From positions 18,043-82,042 of the forward strand of contig NZ_VTDO01000010.1 in the NCBI RefSeq assembly GCF_015627125.1: DNA of 64,000 bases, written 5' to 3'. The notes below the pieces were generated by a model, which was not told where the DNA came from, searched no databases, and worked only from the letters and a program-made list of their open reading frames with translations. Within the stretch, counting starts at the first letter, position 1; every line of letters begins with the position of its first letter. Made by a program: the position numbers and the translations under genes. The stretch is from Acinetobacter rathckeae. Lineage in GTDB: Bacteria > Pseudomonadota > Gammaproteobacteria > Pseudomonadales > Moraxellaceae. This document shows positions 1-8,255 of the stretch, piece after piece.

Positions 1-907
1 GGCGTGGTGGCATGACTGTGGCATCAGTATGTATAACCAAGTCACCCTCTTCAAATTTAAACTGTTTGAGCAATGCAAGATCATCAGCAAATTGCTCTGA
101 GTTTAAAAAGTCTTCAAGCTTGTTGGTTGGTGTAGCAACAATGGTACGGTCAAATAATTGTTGAACACCTGCGGCATTTTCCACATAAACTTTTTCGCCT
201 TGTAACTCAACTTTAGTCACGGCAGAACCACTTTCAATGTGTATGCCTTCTATCAGTTTACTGACAAATGCAGGTGCACCGCCTTGTAAACGCAGTAACT
301 GATCGCCATTGGTCAATTGTTGTAAAAAAATCAATAACGGTTTTGCAGGCCATTCACCAATGGTTTTTGGATTACAAGTACAAATGGTGTATAGCACAGG
401 CATAATTGCACCATTCCAAAAGACTTCTTCAATCTCATTTTTATTAATAAATTCAGATAAAGTAATGTCTTGACGCTTAGATTTAAAGAAGCGGTAAATT
501 GCACTTTTTAACTGCAACATGCCTTTGACTAAACGCACGCCATATTGCTGTAAACCCTTGCGGTTATTAATAATTGGAAAATTACCAATCGGTGCACGTG
601 ATGTGGTCAACCACGTTTCAATTTTTTCCTCAAACAACCAACTGCACGACATATAGGTTCGTACAGGGAATGTGTCTATGCCCAAATGTGTGGCTAAACT
701 TAAGGTATTTTTCCATAAATAAGGGTTCATCACACGTAGCGGTGCATCAACGATTCCACCATCAAACTCAATACTGTGACTGTCCATACCACGCCCAGGC
801 AGGGCTTCAAATACGGTAATATTATGCCCAGCATCTTTTAAAATTCGTGCAGTAGCCAGTCCCGCCATGCCACTTCCAATGACTGCTATATCCACGTAAG
901 TATCCAT
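1..907 (-). CDS. FAD-dependent amine-oxidase-like protein, 5' part (C-terminus outside window)
   Basis: The reading frame stays open from an ATG at 907 to the window edge, about 302 codons. The N-terminus has a Rossmann dinucleotide-binding motif, VIGSGMAG at residues 9-16, followed by a beta strand ending in an acidic residue (TVFEA), as in FAD-binding NAD(P)-like amine oxidases (COG2907 type). Relatives are cytoplasmic flavoproteins often found beside DUF1365 and cyclopropane-fatty-acid synthase genes in a lipid-modification cluster. Those partners would lie to the left of this window and cannot be checked. The exact substrate is unknown. The start region lies inside a direct repeat also found at 6395-6465. 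Confidence 0.8.
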   Translation of the reverse strand, partial: MDTYVDIAVIGSGMAGLATARILKDAGHNITVFEALPGRGMDSHSIEFDGGIVDAPLRVMNPYLWKNTLSLATHLGIDTFPVRTYMSCSWLFEEKIETWLTTSRAPIGNFPIINNRKGLQQYGVRLVKGMLQLKSAIYRFFKSKRQDITLSEFINKNEIEEVFWNGAIMPVLYTICTCNPKTIGEWPAKPLLIFLQQLTNGDQLLRLQGGAPAFVSKLIEGIHIESGSAVTKVELQGEKVYVENAAGVQQLFDRTIVATPTNKLEDFLNSEQFADDLALLKQFKFEEGDLVIHTDATVMPPR

Positions 908-976
908 TAAAAAGTTTTTTTTATTATGCGTGATCTGAACTCGAAAGACCTTATTAAAAAATACCATTCTGAATGG
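901..976. repeat. Direct repeat copy 1 (left flank of island)
   Basis: About 76 bp covering the first codons and upstream region of the flavoprotein gene. It is repeated in the same orientation at 6395-6465 with roughly 85% identity by eye and two small gaps in A/T runs. Shared blocks include TATCCATTAAAA, TATTATGCGT, CTCGAAAGA and the palindrome CCATTCTGAATGG (964-976). The two copies bracket 5.4 kb of AT-rich accessory genes. Confidence 0.75.
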
Positions 977-1130
977 GTTATGTGTCTTTTTTTTAACATG
1001 CTGTAAATTTATTGTTTTATGGCAACTTTAAAATCGCTTTTATTTATATTGATGTGTGTTCCAAAATACATAGGGGGTAACTTGATAAATTATATATTAG
1101 AAAGTGGGGCTAATTTCTAAAACAAGGGAT

Positions 1131-1253
1131 TTAAGAAACGATGAGAATGCCATAAAAATCAATATTTTCGCCATCATCAAAATATTCAGGATCAATTTCA
1201 TGTAAATTTACACCTGACCCACTAGTGAAATCATATGGAATCAAAATTATTAA
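1131..1253 (-). pseudogene. C-terminal gene fragment, unknown family
   Basis: Between the flavoprotein gene and lysE, the minus strand holds an open run of about 40 codons that has no plausible start but reads like real protein: IPYDFTSGSGVNLHEIDPEY, then an acidic stretch ending GILIVS and a TAA. A short frame just upstream starts ATGACGGATACT and would join it after a one-base shift near 1240, which fits a frameshifted small gene. The family is not recognised. The rest of 908-1487 shows no other coding signal. Confidence 0.35.
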
Positions 1254-1487
1254 TTAAAGTATCCGTCATATCATTCTACGTTTCTTAATTTTCCGAACAT
1301 AATACAGATTCAAACTCTTGCTACCGACTAGAAAGATCAGAAGATGACCTTACGGTATAGCTCAAAACACTTTTAAATGTTGTTCTAACCATATCTCTTG
1401 ATACATTTATTGCCACATGTAAGTTATAGCCAAAGAATCACTTAATAGAAATTTTATTTCATGTTTTAGGTATGAGTTAGGATTGTG

Positions 1488-2120
1488 CTAGCGTTTGCTC
1501 TCGAATAATATACGAAAGGCTAATCCTGCCAATACTGTACTCATTAACCAACGTTGAATTTGTGCCCAAAAAGGTTTCTTCTGTAAAAAAACAGCTATTC
1601 CTCCTGCAGAAATAACTATTAAACTATTAACTGAAATACTAATAAGAACTTGAAGACTCCCTAATTGTATAGACTGTAGAAGTATATTTCCTTGCTGAGG
1701 GTGTAGAAATTGCGGTAATAGAGACAGATACATAACTGCAATTTTTGGATTCAATAAATTAGTCAAAAATCCCATTAAAAACAATTTAAGCGATGAATCC
1801 TTAGGTAGTTTTTTGAGTTGAAAAAGAGGGAGAGCATTTGGTCTTATAGCTTGCCATGCTAACCAAAGTAGATAAACAGCACCTGCAATTCTAATTGCAT
1901 CATAAGCATATGGAACAGCAATAACTAGTTTGGTTAACCCTAAAGATGCACATAGCATATAAAATAAAAAACCACACGCTACACCTGCTAAGGAAATAAA
2001 ACCTGCTAATTGTCCCTGACAGATACTACGTGAAATTAAATAAATCATATTGGGACCAGGAGTCACTACCATTATTAAACATATGAGAGAAAATCCAAGT
2101 ATTTGAGAAATATCCAGCAT
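1488..2120 (-). CDS. LysE/RhtB family amino-acid exporter
   Basis: A 210-residue inner-membrane protein of the LysE/RhtB family, which exports amino acids or related metabolites. The family signature TPGPN is at residues 20-24 of the first membrane segment, and about five or six hydrophobic segments follow. The open frame extends upstream to 2249, but the ATG at 2120 is preceded by AGAGGA at good spacing and gives the usual family length. The extra 43 residues are polar and unlike the family. It sits in the AT-rich accessory block between a gene relic and azlCD. Its substrate cannot be read from sequence. Confidence 0.85.
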   Translation of the reverse strand: MLDISQILGFSLICLIMVVTPGPNMIYLISRSICQGQLAGFISLAGVACGFLFYMLCASLGLTKLVIAVPYAYDAIRIAGAVYLLWLAWQAIRPNALPLFQLKKLPKDSSLKLFLMGFLTNLLNPKIAVMYLSLLPQFLHPQQGNILLQSIQLGSLQVLISISVNSLIVISAGGIAVFLQKKPFWAQIQRWLMSTVLAGLAFRILFESKR

Positions 2121-2396
2121 AATTAGATCCTCTAGGTTTGAGTATAATTTACTTATTTTTATAGCATGATATTCTTTATTTGAGTATTTCCCACTCAATA
2201 TATAAAAGTCAAGCTGAATATAAAGTATACATAACACAGCTGACCTCAAATACCCAAATGCATTAATTTTTCTTGAATCGCATCACTAAAAGGTATCAGT
2301 CTAATTAGGTAGTCTTAACAACCTTATCACTAATAAAAATTGCAATATCATATAAACACATTTAATTTATATAAGGCTAAAAATATTAGTGAAGTT

Positions 2397-2714
2397 TTAA
2401 AATATGACATAGTTTAAGCAATAGAAAAAAATTGAGCTTAAAACCAAACTAAGTAAAATATGACGTATAATGAGCGAAATTACTATCGAAAAAATAGCAG
2501 CGTATAAATAACTATTAAGAGAAATTTCTTTTAAAATATGTTGATCATCAAAAAATATTATAGGAATGCAAATTGCAGTTAATAGGCTTGGAGCTGCATA
2601 TTTAAGCATCCTTTCTAAAAAACTTGGGATTTTTATTGCAATTGTTGGTTCTAGAAAAAAATACCTATTAAAAAAAATAATGATAGCAAGTCCAAAAATT
2701 GTAACCCAATTCAT
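2397..2714 (-). CDS. azlD: AzlD-type small subunit of branched-chain amino-acid exporter
   Basis: A 105-residue, highly hydrophobic protein with about four membrane segments, the size of the AzlD family. AzlD is the small partner of AzlC, and the pair exports branched-chain amino acids and their analogues. The start ATG overlaps the stop of the upstream azlC by 4 bp (ATGA), so the two are translationally coupled. No terminator is evident before the 276-bp gap to lysE. Confidence 0.8.
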   Translation of the reverse strand: MNWVTIFGLAIIIFFNRYFFLEPTIAIKIPSFLERMLKYAAPSLLTAICIPIIFFDDQHILKEISLNSYLYAAIFSIVISLIIRHILLSLVLSSIFFYCLNYVIF

Positions 2715-3436
2715 TTAAAAGACCTCTGAGTGTTTAAATTTTCTAATAGTGTGCTTATAACCATACCAAATAAACCAGCAATAATTAGAGCACCTTGAAT
2801 ATGAAAAAATGTTAATAAAAACATCGATATTGCCGTCAAGAGTACTGAGCAGAATGTCAATTTATCTTTTATCAGAGTTAAAATTAGAGGAATAAAAATT
2901 GCTATTATCGAGAAATCAAGGTGGTAACTTTGAAGGTTTGGAATAGTCGATGCTAAGAAAACGCCCATGGCACTAAAAGCGATCCAAAAGATATAGAAGC
3001 ATAATCCAGCGCCAAGAAGATAATAAAAATTTCTTTTGGTTGAATCTGATCCTATAGCAAATAGCTCATCAGTGAGTAAAAAACCTAGGCTTAATCGGTG
3101 TTTAATGGGAAGATGTTTAATGTCATTTCTTAGTGTTAAAGCATAGATGAAATGTTGTGCAGTGATAAAGAATACAGTGAGAAAAATACTTATGGTGGAA
3201 GAACCAGCCATGACAAGTCCTAGGCTTACTAACTGGGCTGCTCCAGCAAACATAACAATAGACATACCCAAAGCCTGACTATTTGATAGTCCAGCATGTA
3301 TAGCCATAGACCCTGCTAATATAGCCCATGGAATAGCTGAAATTGAAAGAGGTAACATATCTAAAACACCTTTATAAAAAAGGTATTTGGACTGTTTTTC
3401 CTCCTCGATACTTATGGGTGTTCTTTCATGACTCAC
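2711..3436 (-). CDS. azlC: AzlC family branched-chain amino-acid exporter, large subunit
   Basis: A 241-residue membrane protein of the AzlC/YgaZ family. After a polar 25-residue N-terminus comes the conserved region LPLSISAIPWAILAGSMAI, then a run of hydrophobic helices and the family block HFIYALTLR. The length is normal for the family. With the overlapping azlD it would form the exporter. An AraC-type regulator lies 75 bp upstream on the same strand, so the three genes probably form one regulated unit. Confidence 0.88.
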   Translation of the reverse strand: MSHERTPISIEEEKQSKYLFYKGVLDMLPLSISAIPWAILAGSMAIHAGLSNSQALGMSIVMFAGAAQLVSLGLVMAGSSTISIFLTVFFITAQHFIYALTLRNDIKHLPIKHRLSLGFLLTDELFAIGSDSTKRNFYYLLGAGLCFYIFWIAFSAMGVFLASTIPNLQSYHLDFSIIAIFIPLILTLIKDKLTFCSVLLTAISMFLLTFFHIQGALIIAGLFGMVISTLLENLNTQRSFK

Positions 3437-3511
3437 TTTGTTTATCCAATAAAAATATATGGAAGTAAGTGTGTCTATGAATCAGAACCAAGACTTGTAT
3501 AATATTGCTTA

Positions 3512-4345
3512 TTATTGAATAAAAATATTTGCTATATACTGCGATGGAGTTACTCCAACAGCCTTTTTGAAATGGCGATTAAAATGACTTTGATCGGAGA
3601 ATCCACATTTAAGTGCAACAGATGTGACTTTTTCCCCTTTCTTCAATAGTTGTTGAGCTTTAATAAGTCTAACTTGGAGTAACCATGCATGAGGTGGTAA
3701 TCCTACATTTTTTTTGAACTCTCGTAGAAAATGCCAAGGGCTAAGATTTGCTAAAGTAGCAAGATCATCTAAGGAAAGGTTTTCATCGGAATGAGATGAG
3801 ATAAAGTCCTTAACTAATAATATTCTAGATTGAGCATTTGATAAATCAGATACTTCTCTTCGGCGTCTTCCATGCTTTGCCATTAGGCATGCAATCGTTG
3901 ATAAATACATTGTCTCTTTAAAAAGTAAGTTATCTTTTTCTTCTAGTAAATCAAATAATAGGCATAATTGGCGAGCTAGCCCCTCATCATGTACAACTGC
4001 TTGCTCAAACCAAGGAGCCTCACCTTTATTAGAGAAAAAGTCTTGGCTAATATCTATTAACATTTCTGGCGTTGGATAAATGGCTCGATAGCTCCACCCA
4101 GAGGATAATGCCGATGAACCTGTATGTACTTCATCAGCATTAACTAGAATGATATCTCCTTTAGGAGCAATATGATTTTGTCCTTTTCTAGAAAAGGCTT
4201 GAGCTCCTCGGGTAATCACTCCTATGCAATATTCTTCATGTACATGCTTTGAAAATTGTTTTTGATGATAATGAGCTTTTAATAGCCCAAGTCCACCTAG
4301 CTCCCTTAGGTGCAAATAATTTACGGACTCTTTGTGATTCTGCAT
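3512..4345 (-). CDS. AraC family transcriptional regulator (cupin + HTH)
   Basis: A 277-residue regulator. The N-terminal cupin-like sensing domain carries KHVHEEYCIGVITRG around residues 33-47. The C-terminal third has the two AraC helix-turn-helix motifs, the second reading VTSVALKCGFSDQSHFNRHF. It lies directly upstream of azlCD on the same strand, the usual place for an activator of these amino-acid exporters. The effector is probably an amino acid, which is inference from context. Downstream of its C-terminus the azlC promoter must lie within 3437-3511. Confidence 0.85.
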   Translation of the reverse strand: MQNHKESVNYLHLRELGGLGLLKAHYHQKQFSKHVHEEYCIGVITRGAQAFSRKGQNHIAPKGDIILVNADEVHTGSSALSSGWSYRAIYPTPEMLIDISQDFFSNKGEAPWFEQAVVHDEGLARQLCLLFDLLEEKDNLLFKETMYLSTIACLMAKHGRRRREVSDLSNAQSRILLVKDFISSHSDENLSLDDLATLANLSPWHFLREFKKNVGLPPHAWLLQVRLIKAQQLLKKGEKVTSVALKCGFSDQSHFNRHFKKAVGVTPSQYIANIFIQ

Positions 4346-4503
4346 TATCTTTCAATGTCTCAAAATAAGAATGTATAGAATAAAATTGCGTTAAAAAAAC
4401 TAATACTATCTAAGATAATTAATCCTAGATAGTATAATGGACAGCTTTTACTAAACCTTTAAACCAGCTTCAACAAAACTATCCCATTATTTAAAAAGTG
4501 GGT

Positions 4504-4716
4504 TTAAGTCACATGATCACCACTAGCCATTGCTATTTCATATGATCAATACCTGAAATTAACTCTCAGCCCATACTTTTTAAAATAGCCTTGTTGTTCT
4601 GCACCCCATATTGCTAATTTCCAACCACCATTAAAGCTAATGATACTGACATTCTTCTCTTTATGTTCAGATGAATGAATTAATGTGATAGATAAGTCAA
4701 AAAACCTAATATAGAC
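4504..4716 (-). pseudogene. Relic of an ABC transporter substrate-binding protein (NMT1/SsuA-like)
   Basis: In an otherwise empty 400-bp gap the minus strand reads FNGGWKLAIWGAEQQGYFKK, YGLRVNF, an in-frame TGA at 4546-4548, then SYEIAMASGDHVT and TAA. This matches the start of the mature domain of NMT1/THI5/SsuA-type binding proteins, where a hydrophobic strand leads to an EQQGYFKKYGL helix and then an ALASGD-type motif. There is no start codon or signal peptide, and the C-terminal 200 or more residues are absent. I read it as the decayed remnant of a transporter gene. Nothing else was seen in 4346-4748. Confidence 0.65.
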
Positions 4717-4748
4717 TTATACAAAACTAGCTCCTAAAAAATCAAAGG

Positions 4749-5429
4749 TTATGATTGATAATCATTTTTAAAAAAATAAATAGCTATCATTAATATTGGT
4801 GGGATAAATAAGATGAACTTCAAATAGAAATGATAGATTAGTCCAGCACTAGCACAACCTATTGTAAAACTAATAATCTGAGGTAGTACTTTCTTAAAAC
4901 GATTAGTCATTGCTACCCTATCTACACTTTTATCTTTCGTAATAATACTTCCTAAATCAACCATTAATTGTGTAGTAGACCCTGTCATTACAGTAGTTGG
5001 AGCTTCTTTTATCCAATACAAACGGTGAATCGCATTCTGTATCCCCATACTAAAAATTAAAAGCATACCCACAGTGAAGGCAGGCCAAGAATACTCTAAG
5101 GAAAATGGAATGTATTTTTCTGAAACAAAAGCAGCTAATAGATACAAGAAAAATTTAAATTTTAAAAGAAATGAATAAGATAATTTTTGATGTCTTAAAA
5201 AATACTGATCAATTACTTTACTAATAAGTACTGCAAAACAAAACATTGGTAATGCGAATAACTTTGCTAAAGTAGCGGATTGAGTATTAGTAACAAGTGA
5301 ATACCCCAGAGTTACAAAGTTTCCTGTAACATGTGCTGCAAATAGGCCACCAATAGATAAAAAACTTGCTGTATCTACATAGCCTGCATTAAAACTTAAA
5401 AATATGGGAAGCTTCCGTTGCATGTTCAT
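4749..5429 (-). CDS. DUF1275/YoaK family membrane protein
   Basis: About 226 residues with several hydrophobic segments. The N-terminal block NAGYVDTASFLSIGGLFAAHVTG is split by family-typical residues, with the HVTGN signature of DUF1275 (YoaK) proteins near residue 35, and a second conserved stretch TTVMTGSTTQLMVDLG lies mid-protein. The family has no established function. A GTG at 5432 and ATGs at 5429 and 5423 are all possible starts. A divergent AraC regulator begins 98 bp away and probably controls it. Confidence 0.8.
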   Translation of the reverse strand: MNMQRKLPIFLSFNAGYVDTASFLSIGGLFAAHVTGNFVTLGYSLVTNTQSATLAKLFALPMFCFAVLISKVIDQYFLRHQKLSYSFLLKFKFFLYLLAAFVSEKYIPFSLEYSWPAFTVGMLLIFSMGIQNAIHRLYWIKEAPTTVMTGSTTQLMVDLGSIITKDKSVDRVAMTNRFKKVLPQIISFTIGCASAGLIYHFYLKFILFIPPILMIAIYFFKNDYQS

Positions 5430-5530
5430 CACTTTATTGGTAAATAAGTAATCCTATTTTCTAATAAAATTTACTTTTATTCTTTTTTTAAAGTGCCAAA
5501 ATAGTTCGATAAACTGCCAACATTTGATTT

Positions 5531-6274
5531 ATGCATATTACAGAAATTAAACACGACTCAAATGCCGAAATTCCCTACCATGTTCATGATAGTAGTCAGT
5601 TATTAATTGTCAAAAGTGGTATATCTAAGGTACAAGTTGAAAATGGATGGTGGTTAGTCATGCCTGAGACTGGTCTTTATATCCCCCCTAAAATCCCACA
5701 CAGAGCACTGTATGCTAAAGATGCAAACATAGTAAGAGTTCTATTTAACTCTAAGAACCCTAGCACTTTATCTCATGTTAGTTTAATCACATTTTCGAAC
5801 TTAACAAATGCTTTAATAGAAGAAATAATGAGACTGAAAAACCAAGAATATACTTTAGAGGTTTTCAATCAACTAGAATTAATTTACCAACTATTACATT
5901 ATCAGGTTAAAGATAATTTAAAAAAAGATAACTTATATATCTCTGATGGTTATGACAAGAGACTCAAATACATTACAAATAAATTAAAAAATAATCCATG
6001 TTGCTTAGACAGTTTGTATCAACTTGCTAAGGAAGCTAATTCAAGTTTAAGAACGATTAATCGGTTATTTGAAAAAGAAACAGGGCTTACATTTAGCCAG
6101 TGGCGTCATCATTTAAGAATGATGATCGCAATTGAAAAACTACTACAAGGCAGTAGTATTACAAAAATCGCTTTTGAAGTTGGTTATCAAAGTTCAAATA
6201 GTTTTTCGACAGCATTTCATAAATATATGGGGCAACCACCTCAAAAATATTTATTAAACTATAAAGCAACTTAA
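5531..6274 (+). CDS. AraC family transcriptional regulator
   Basis: A 247-residue regulator. Residues 1-90 form a cupin-type sensing domain (IPYHVHDSSQLLIVKSG, later LYIPPKIPHRA). Residues 150-245 hold two helix-turn-helix motifs, the second being ITKIAFEVGYQSSNSFSTAF, with the family ending GQPPQKYL. It is divergent from the DUF1275 gene with a 98-bp shared promoter region, so local control is likely. It is the last gene before direct repeat copy 2, hence the right-hand gene of the putative island. Confidence 0.85.
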   Translation: MHITEIKHDSNAEIPYHVHDSSQLLIVKSGISKVQVENGWWLVMPETGLYIPPKIPHRALYAKDANIVRVLFNSKNPSTLSHVSLITFSNLTNALIEEIMRLKNQEYTLEVFNQLELIYQLLHYQVKDNLKKDNLYISDGYDKRLKYITNKLKNNPCCLDSLYQLAKEANSSLRTINRLFEKETGLTFSQWRHHLRMMIAIEKLLQGSSITKIAFEVGYQSSNSFSTAFHKYMGQPPQKYLLNYKAT

Positions 6275-6394
6275 AGCGTATCTATACCAAGTACCCTACA
6301 AATGGGAAGCTTCTTTTACTCCATTTAAGTTTAAACGATGCTAAGCGTAGGACACCTTTTACATAATGCCTAAATAAGGTTTACAATACAGTAA

Positions 6395-6465
6395 TATCCA
6401 TTAAAATTTTTTTATTATGCGTAATCTGCACTCGAAAGATCTTCTTAAAATACCATTCTGAATGG
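6395..6465. repeat. Direct repeat copy 2 (right flank of island)
   Basis: About 71 bp repeating the sequence at 901-976 in the same orientation. The copy begins at what would be the first codons of the flavoprotein gene (minus-strand ATGGATA) and then diverges completely, so the duplication boundary lies at that start codon. Here it has no gene to serve, since it lies between two converging gene ends. This fits duplication of the flavoprotein promoter region during insertion of 977-6394. Confidence 0.75.
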
Positions 6466-6469
6466 TATT
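6449..6469. promoter_or_regulatory. Perfect 21-bp palindrome, operator-like
   Basis: Arms of 10 bp around a central T (6459) are perfect inverted complements, with core CCATTCTGAATGG. The copy in the left repeat (964-976) keeps only the 13-bp core. The size and dyad symmetry fit a dimeric repressor operator such as those of TetR proteins, presumably for the flavoprotein gene promoter. No cognate regulator is visible in the window. Confidence 0.4.
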
Positions 6470-6501
6470 ATTTTATACTTACTTTAAAATCAATTTGAAT
6501 A

Positions 6502-6924
6502 TTACTGCTCTTTCAAATAATCCTGATCGCTTATCACTTCTAAAATGTGCAACTGACTGATCTCTAATTTTTTGATTATCTCAGGTATAAGAGACTTTTC
6601 TACAAAGAGATAGTCGGTTCGATCAAAGCCACCTTGTAACTTTAATTTGCCATTGCTCAGGCAAATATTCATCATTTTTTGCTCTCGTAAACTATTAATG
6701 ATGGCTACTTTATATTCATGAAAATTTACTTTTTTATTTTCTTTTTCACAACTTTCATCAAACAATGGCAAATAGAAGTCTAGAAATTTTGCCTCACCTA
6801 CTAAATATTGTTGTAGTACATGCTGTTCGACTGAAAGCCCATAAGACATATATTTACACTGCTCAGCCTCTGCTTCTGAAAGCCAGTGATCAAAAACAGA
6901 AACTACAAAAACACTGTCCCACAT
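6502..6924 (-). CDS. Hypothetical protein, 140 aa
   Basis: Not recognised. It is a soluble, acidic 140-residue protein with no signal peptide or membrane segment. It contains a Cys-bearing EAEQCKYMSYGLS stretch near residue 20 and a C-terminal half of alternating strands and helices. It is the last of three minus-strand small genes (7692 to 6502) with gaps of 35 and 163 bp. The size, low G+C and company of other orphan genes suggest accessory cargo such as an immunity-type protein, which is inference only. Confidence 0.55.
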   Translation of the reverse strand: MWDSVFVVSVFDHWLSEAEAEQCKYMSYGLSVEQHVLQQYLVGEAKFLDFYLPLFDESCEKENKKVNFHEYKVAIINSLREQKMMNICLSNGKLKLQGGFDRTDYLFVEKSLIPEIIKKLEISQLHILEVISDQDYLKEQ

Positions 6925-6959
6925 ATATCAAACTCACATGATTCAATTTAAATAAGACT

Positions 6960-7172
6960 TTATTTATTTTTTCTTATTTTCTCTAAATGATTTTTTAATC
7001 TAAAGTAAAAACAGCATACAAATATTGCAACCATACAACATAAGATTGGCACTATATCAAAAGATTTACCACTACTAGCATTAATCATTTGAGCATATAT
7101 GGTGAGCACTAAAAAAATGCTGAAAAATATGATTCCTCTTCTTTGGGACTTTTCTTGTTGCGTTTTATTCAT
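6960..7172 (-). CDS. Small membrane protein, 70 aa
   Basis: A 70-residue protein with a basic N-terminus (KTQQEKSQRRG), two hydrophobic segments at about residues 13-30 and 40-56, and a basic tail (RLKNHLEKIRKNK). The positive-inside pattern fits two helices with both ends in the cytoplasm. Upstream minus-strand bases contain AGAGCAATTTAAA rather than a strong Shine-Dalgarno site. No family is recognised. It lies 35 bp upstream of the 140-residue gene and is probably co-transcribed with it. Confidence 0.5.
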   Translation of the reverse strand: MNKTQQEKSQRRGIIFFSIFLVLTIYAQMINASSGKSFDIVPILCCMVAIFVCCFYFRLKNHLEKIRKNK

Positions 7173-7335
7173 TTTAAATTGCTCTAAGGTTTTATTTTTT
7201 TAAATGCAAACTATTCTCACATGGTAGGTAATAACAAATAGAATGTAAAGAAATCTTTCACTCTCTTGAACCATCAAATACAAGATATGGCTCTTTTATT
7301 AATGTACTTTAAAAGCCACTGATTACTCACTTCTA

Positions 7336-7692
7336 TTAAGGCTTTAAAGCATATGTTTTTCTAATATTTTTAATATTAAATGGCTTGGTGAGTGCAGAGA
7401 AATCTTCTACAAAACTGTCAACTTCTCGTGCAATACCACGTTGATCTATGAATAGCGTCACATTGACTTGTTTATTCTCATCTAAATAGTCGATTTGCGT
7501 TTGACTTGTAACAAGCACACCATCGCTCGAATTACTTTCGCTCGGATAGATGATTTTAAATGATCCCATCGCACCATCATTTAACGGCATTGCATAGCAC
7601 TCTGGTAAAGGTACTAAAACATTTATTTTTATCGGTGAAATATTGATTAAACTCTTAATAATGAATATTTCATCTGACGTGAGGAGTCTCAT
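7336..7692 (-). CDS. Hypothetical protein, 118 aa (possible DUF6984-like)
   Basis: A 118-residue soluble protein starting MRLLTSDEIFIIKSLI, an opening that resembles the DUF6984 family of small uncharacterised proteins. That match is from memory and uncertain. The middle is strand-rich with a conserved-looking GSFKIIYPSE segment. The ATG at 7692 is preceded by a weak purine stretch. It diverges from the 153-residue gene at 7747, 54 bp away, so the two may share a promoter region. Confidence 0.5.
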   Translation of the reverse strand: MRLLTSDEIFIIKSLINISPIKINVLVPLPECYAMPLNDGAMGSFKIIYPSESNSSDGVLVTSQTQIDYLDENKQVNVTLFIDQRGIAREVDSFVEDFSALTKPFNIKNIRKTYALKP

Positions 7693-7740
7693 ATGGTATA
7701 CCTAAGTTAATCTATTCACACTACCCAAAAATGCGGTATT

Positions 7741-7770
7741 CAGCAAATGACCATACAGCAAATGACCATA
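7741..7770. repeat. 15-bp exact tandem duplication spanning a start codon
   Basis: CAGCAAATGACCATA occurs twice head to tail. Each copy contains an in-frame ATG, so the downstream gene has two equivalent starts (7747 and 7762) that differ by five residues (MTIQQ). Confidence 0.9.
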
Positions 7771-8208
7771 CAAGGTTTTTTCAGTCATAAAAAAGCGATT
7801 CTTTTTGCTAAAAACACATCTATTTTTCAAAATGCCTCTGCCATCAATACAGAACATCTTTGGCAAATGTGTGATAGAAATTTTAGTGATCTAAACAATC
7901 CAGATTATGCTCAGGTCATTCAATCTGTTTTTTCCCTGTATAAAGTCAATACATCAACACACGCATTTGAATCTACAGAAAAAATATTAGCATTTGATAT
8001 TTCATCTAGCATGTACGATTGTTTGGCATACCAAGAAAGTCATGGATTTTTTGATGAATGTGACTGCCCTCCACCTGAATTTTGGATGGCTTATATAGAT
8101 GATCGACTTTTTTCTTATATTCCTAAAGCGTATATAGATCAAGCCAATGCAGGCGTGAATATCTCTATGAGTGAGAGCTTGCAATGGCTAGAACCGATCT
8201 TTGCATAA
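7747..8208 (+). CDS. Hypothetical protein, 153 aa
   Basis: Not recognised. It is a soluble protein of 153 residues, or 148 from the second ATG at 7762, with aromatic-rich segments and the Cys-bearing motif DECDCPPPEFWMAY near residue 103. No signal peptide or membrane segment is seen, and no clear Shine-Dalgarno site precedes either start. It is divergent from the 118-residue gene and convergent with oprC, ending at a shared terminator. Confidence 0.55.
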   Translation: MTIQQMTIQGFFSHKKAILFAKNTSIFQNASAINTEHLWQMCDRNFSDLNNPDYAQVIQSVFSLYKVNTSTHAFESTEKILAFDISSSMYDCLAYQESHGFFDECDCPPPEFWMAYIDDRLFSYIPKAYIDQANAGVNISMSESLQWLEPIFA

Positions 8209-8216
8209 TGTTTTAT

Positions 8217-8247
8217 AAAAAAAGCACTTCCAAAGAAGTGCTTTTTT
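8217..8247. terminator. Bidirectional Rho-independent terminator
   Basis: Stem AAAAGCACTTC / GAAGTGCTTTT with loop CAAA, flanked by A and T runs on both sides. It separates the convergent 153-residue gene and oprC. Confidence 0.85.
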
Positions 8248-8255
8248 CCAATCAA

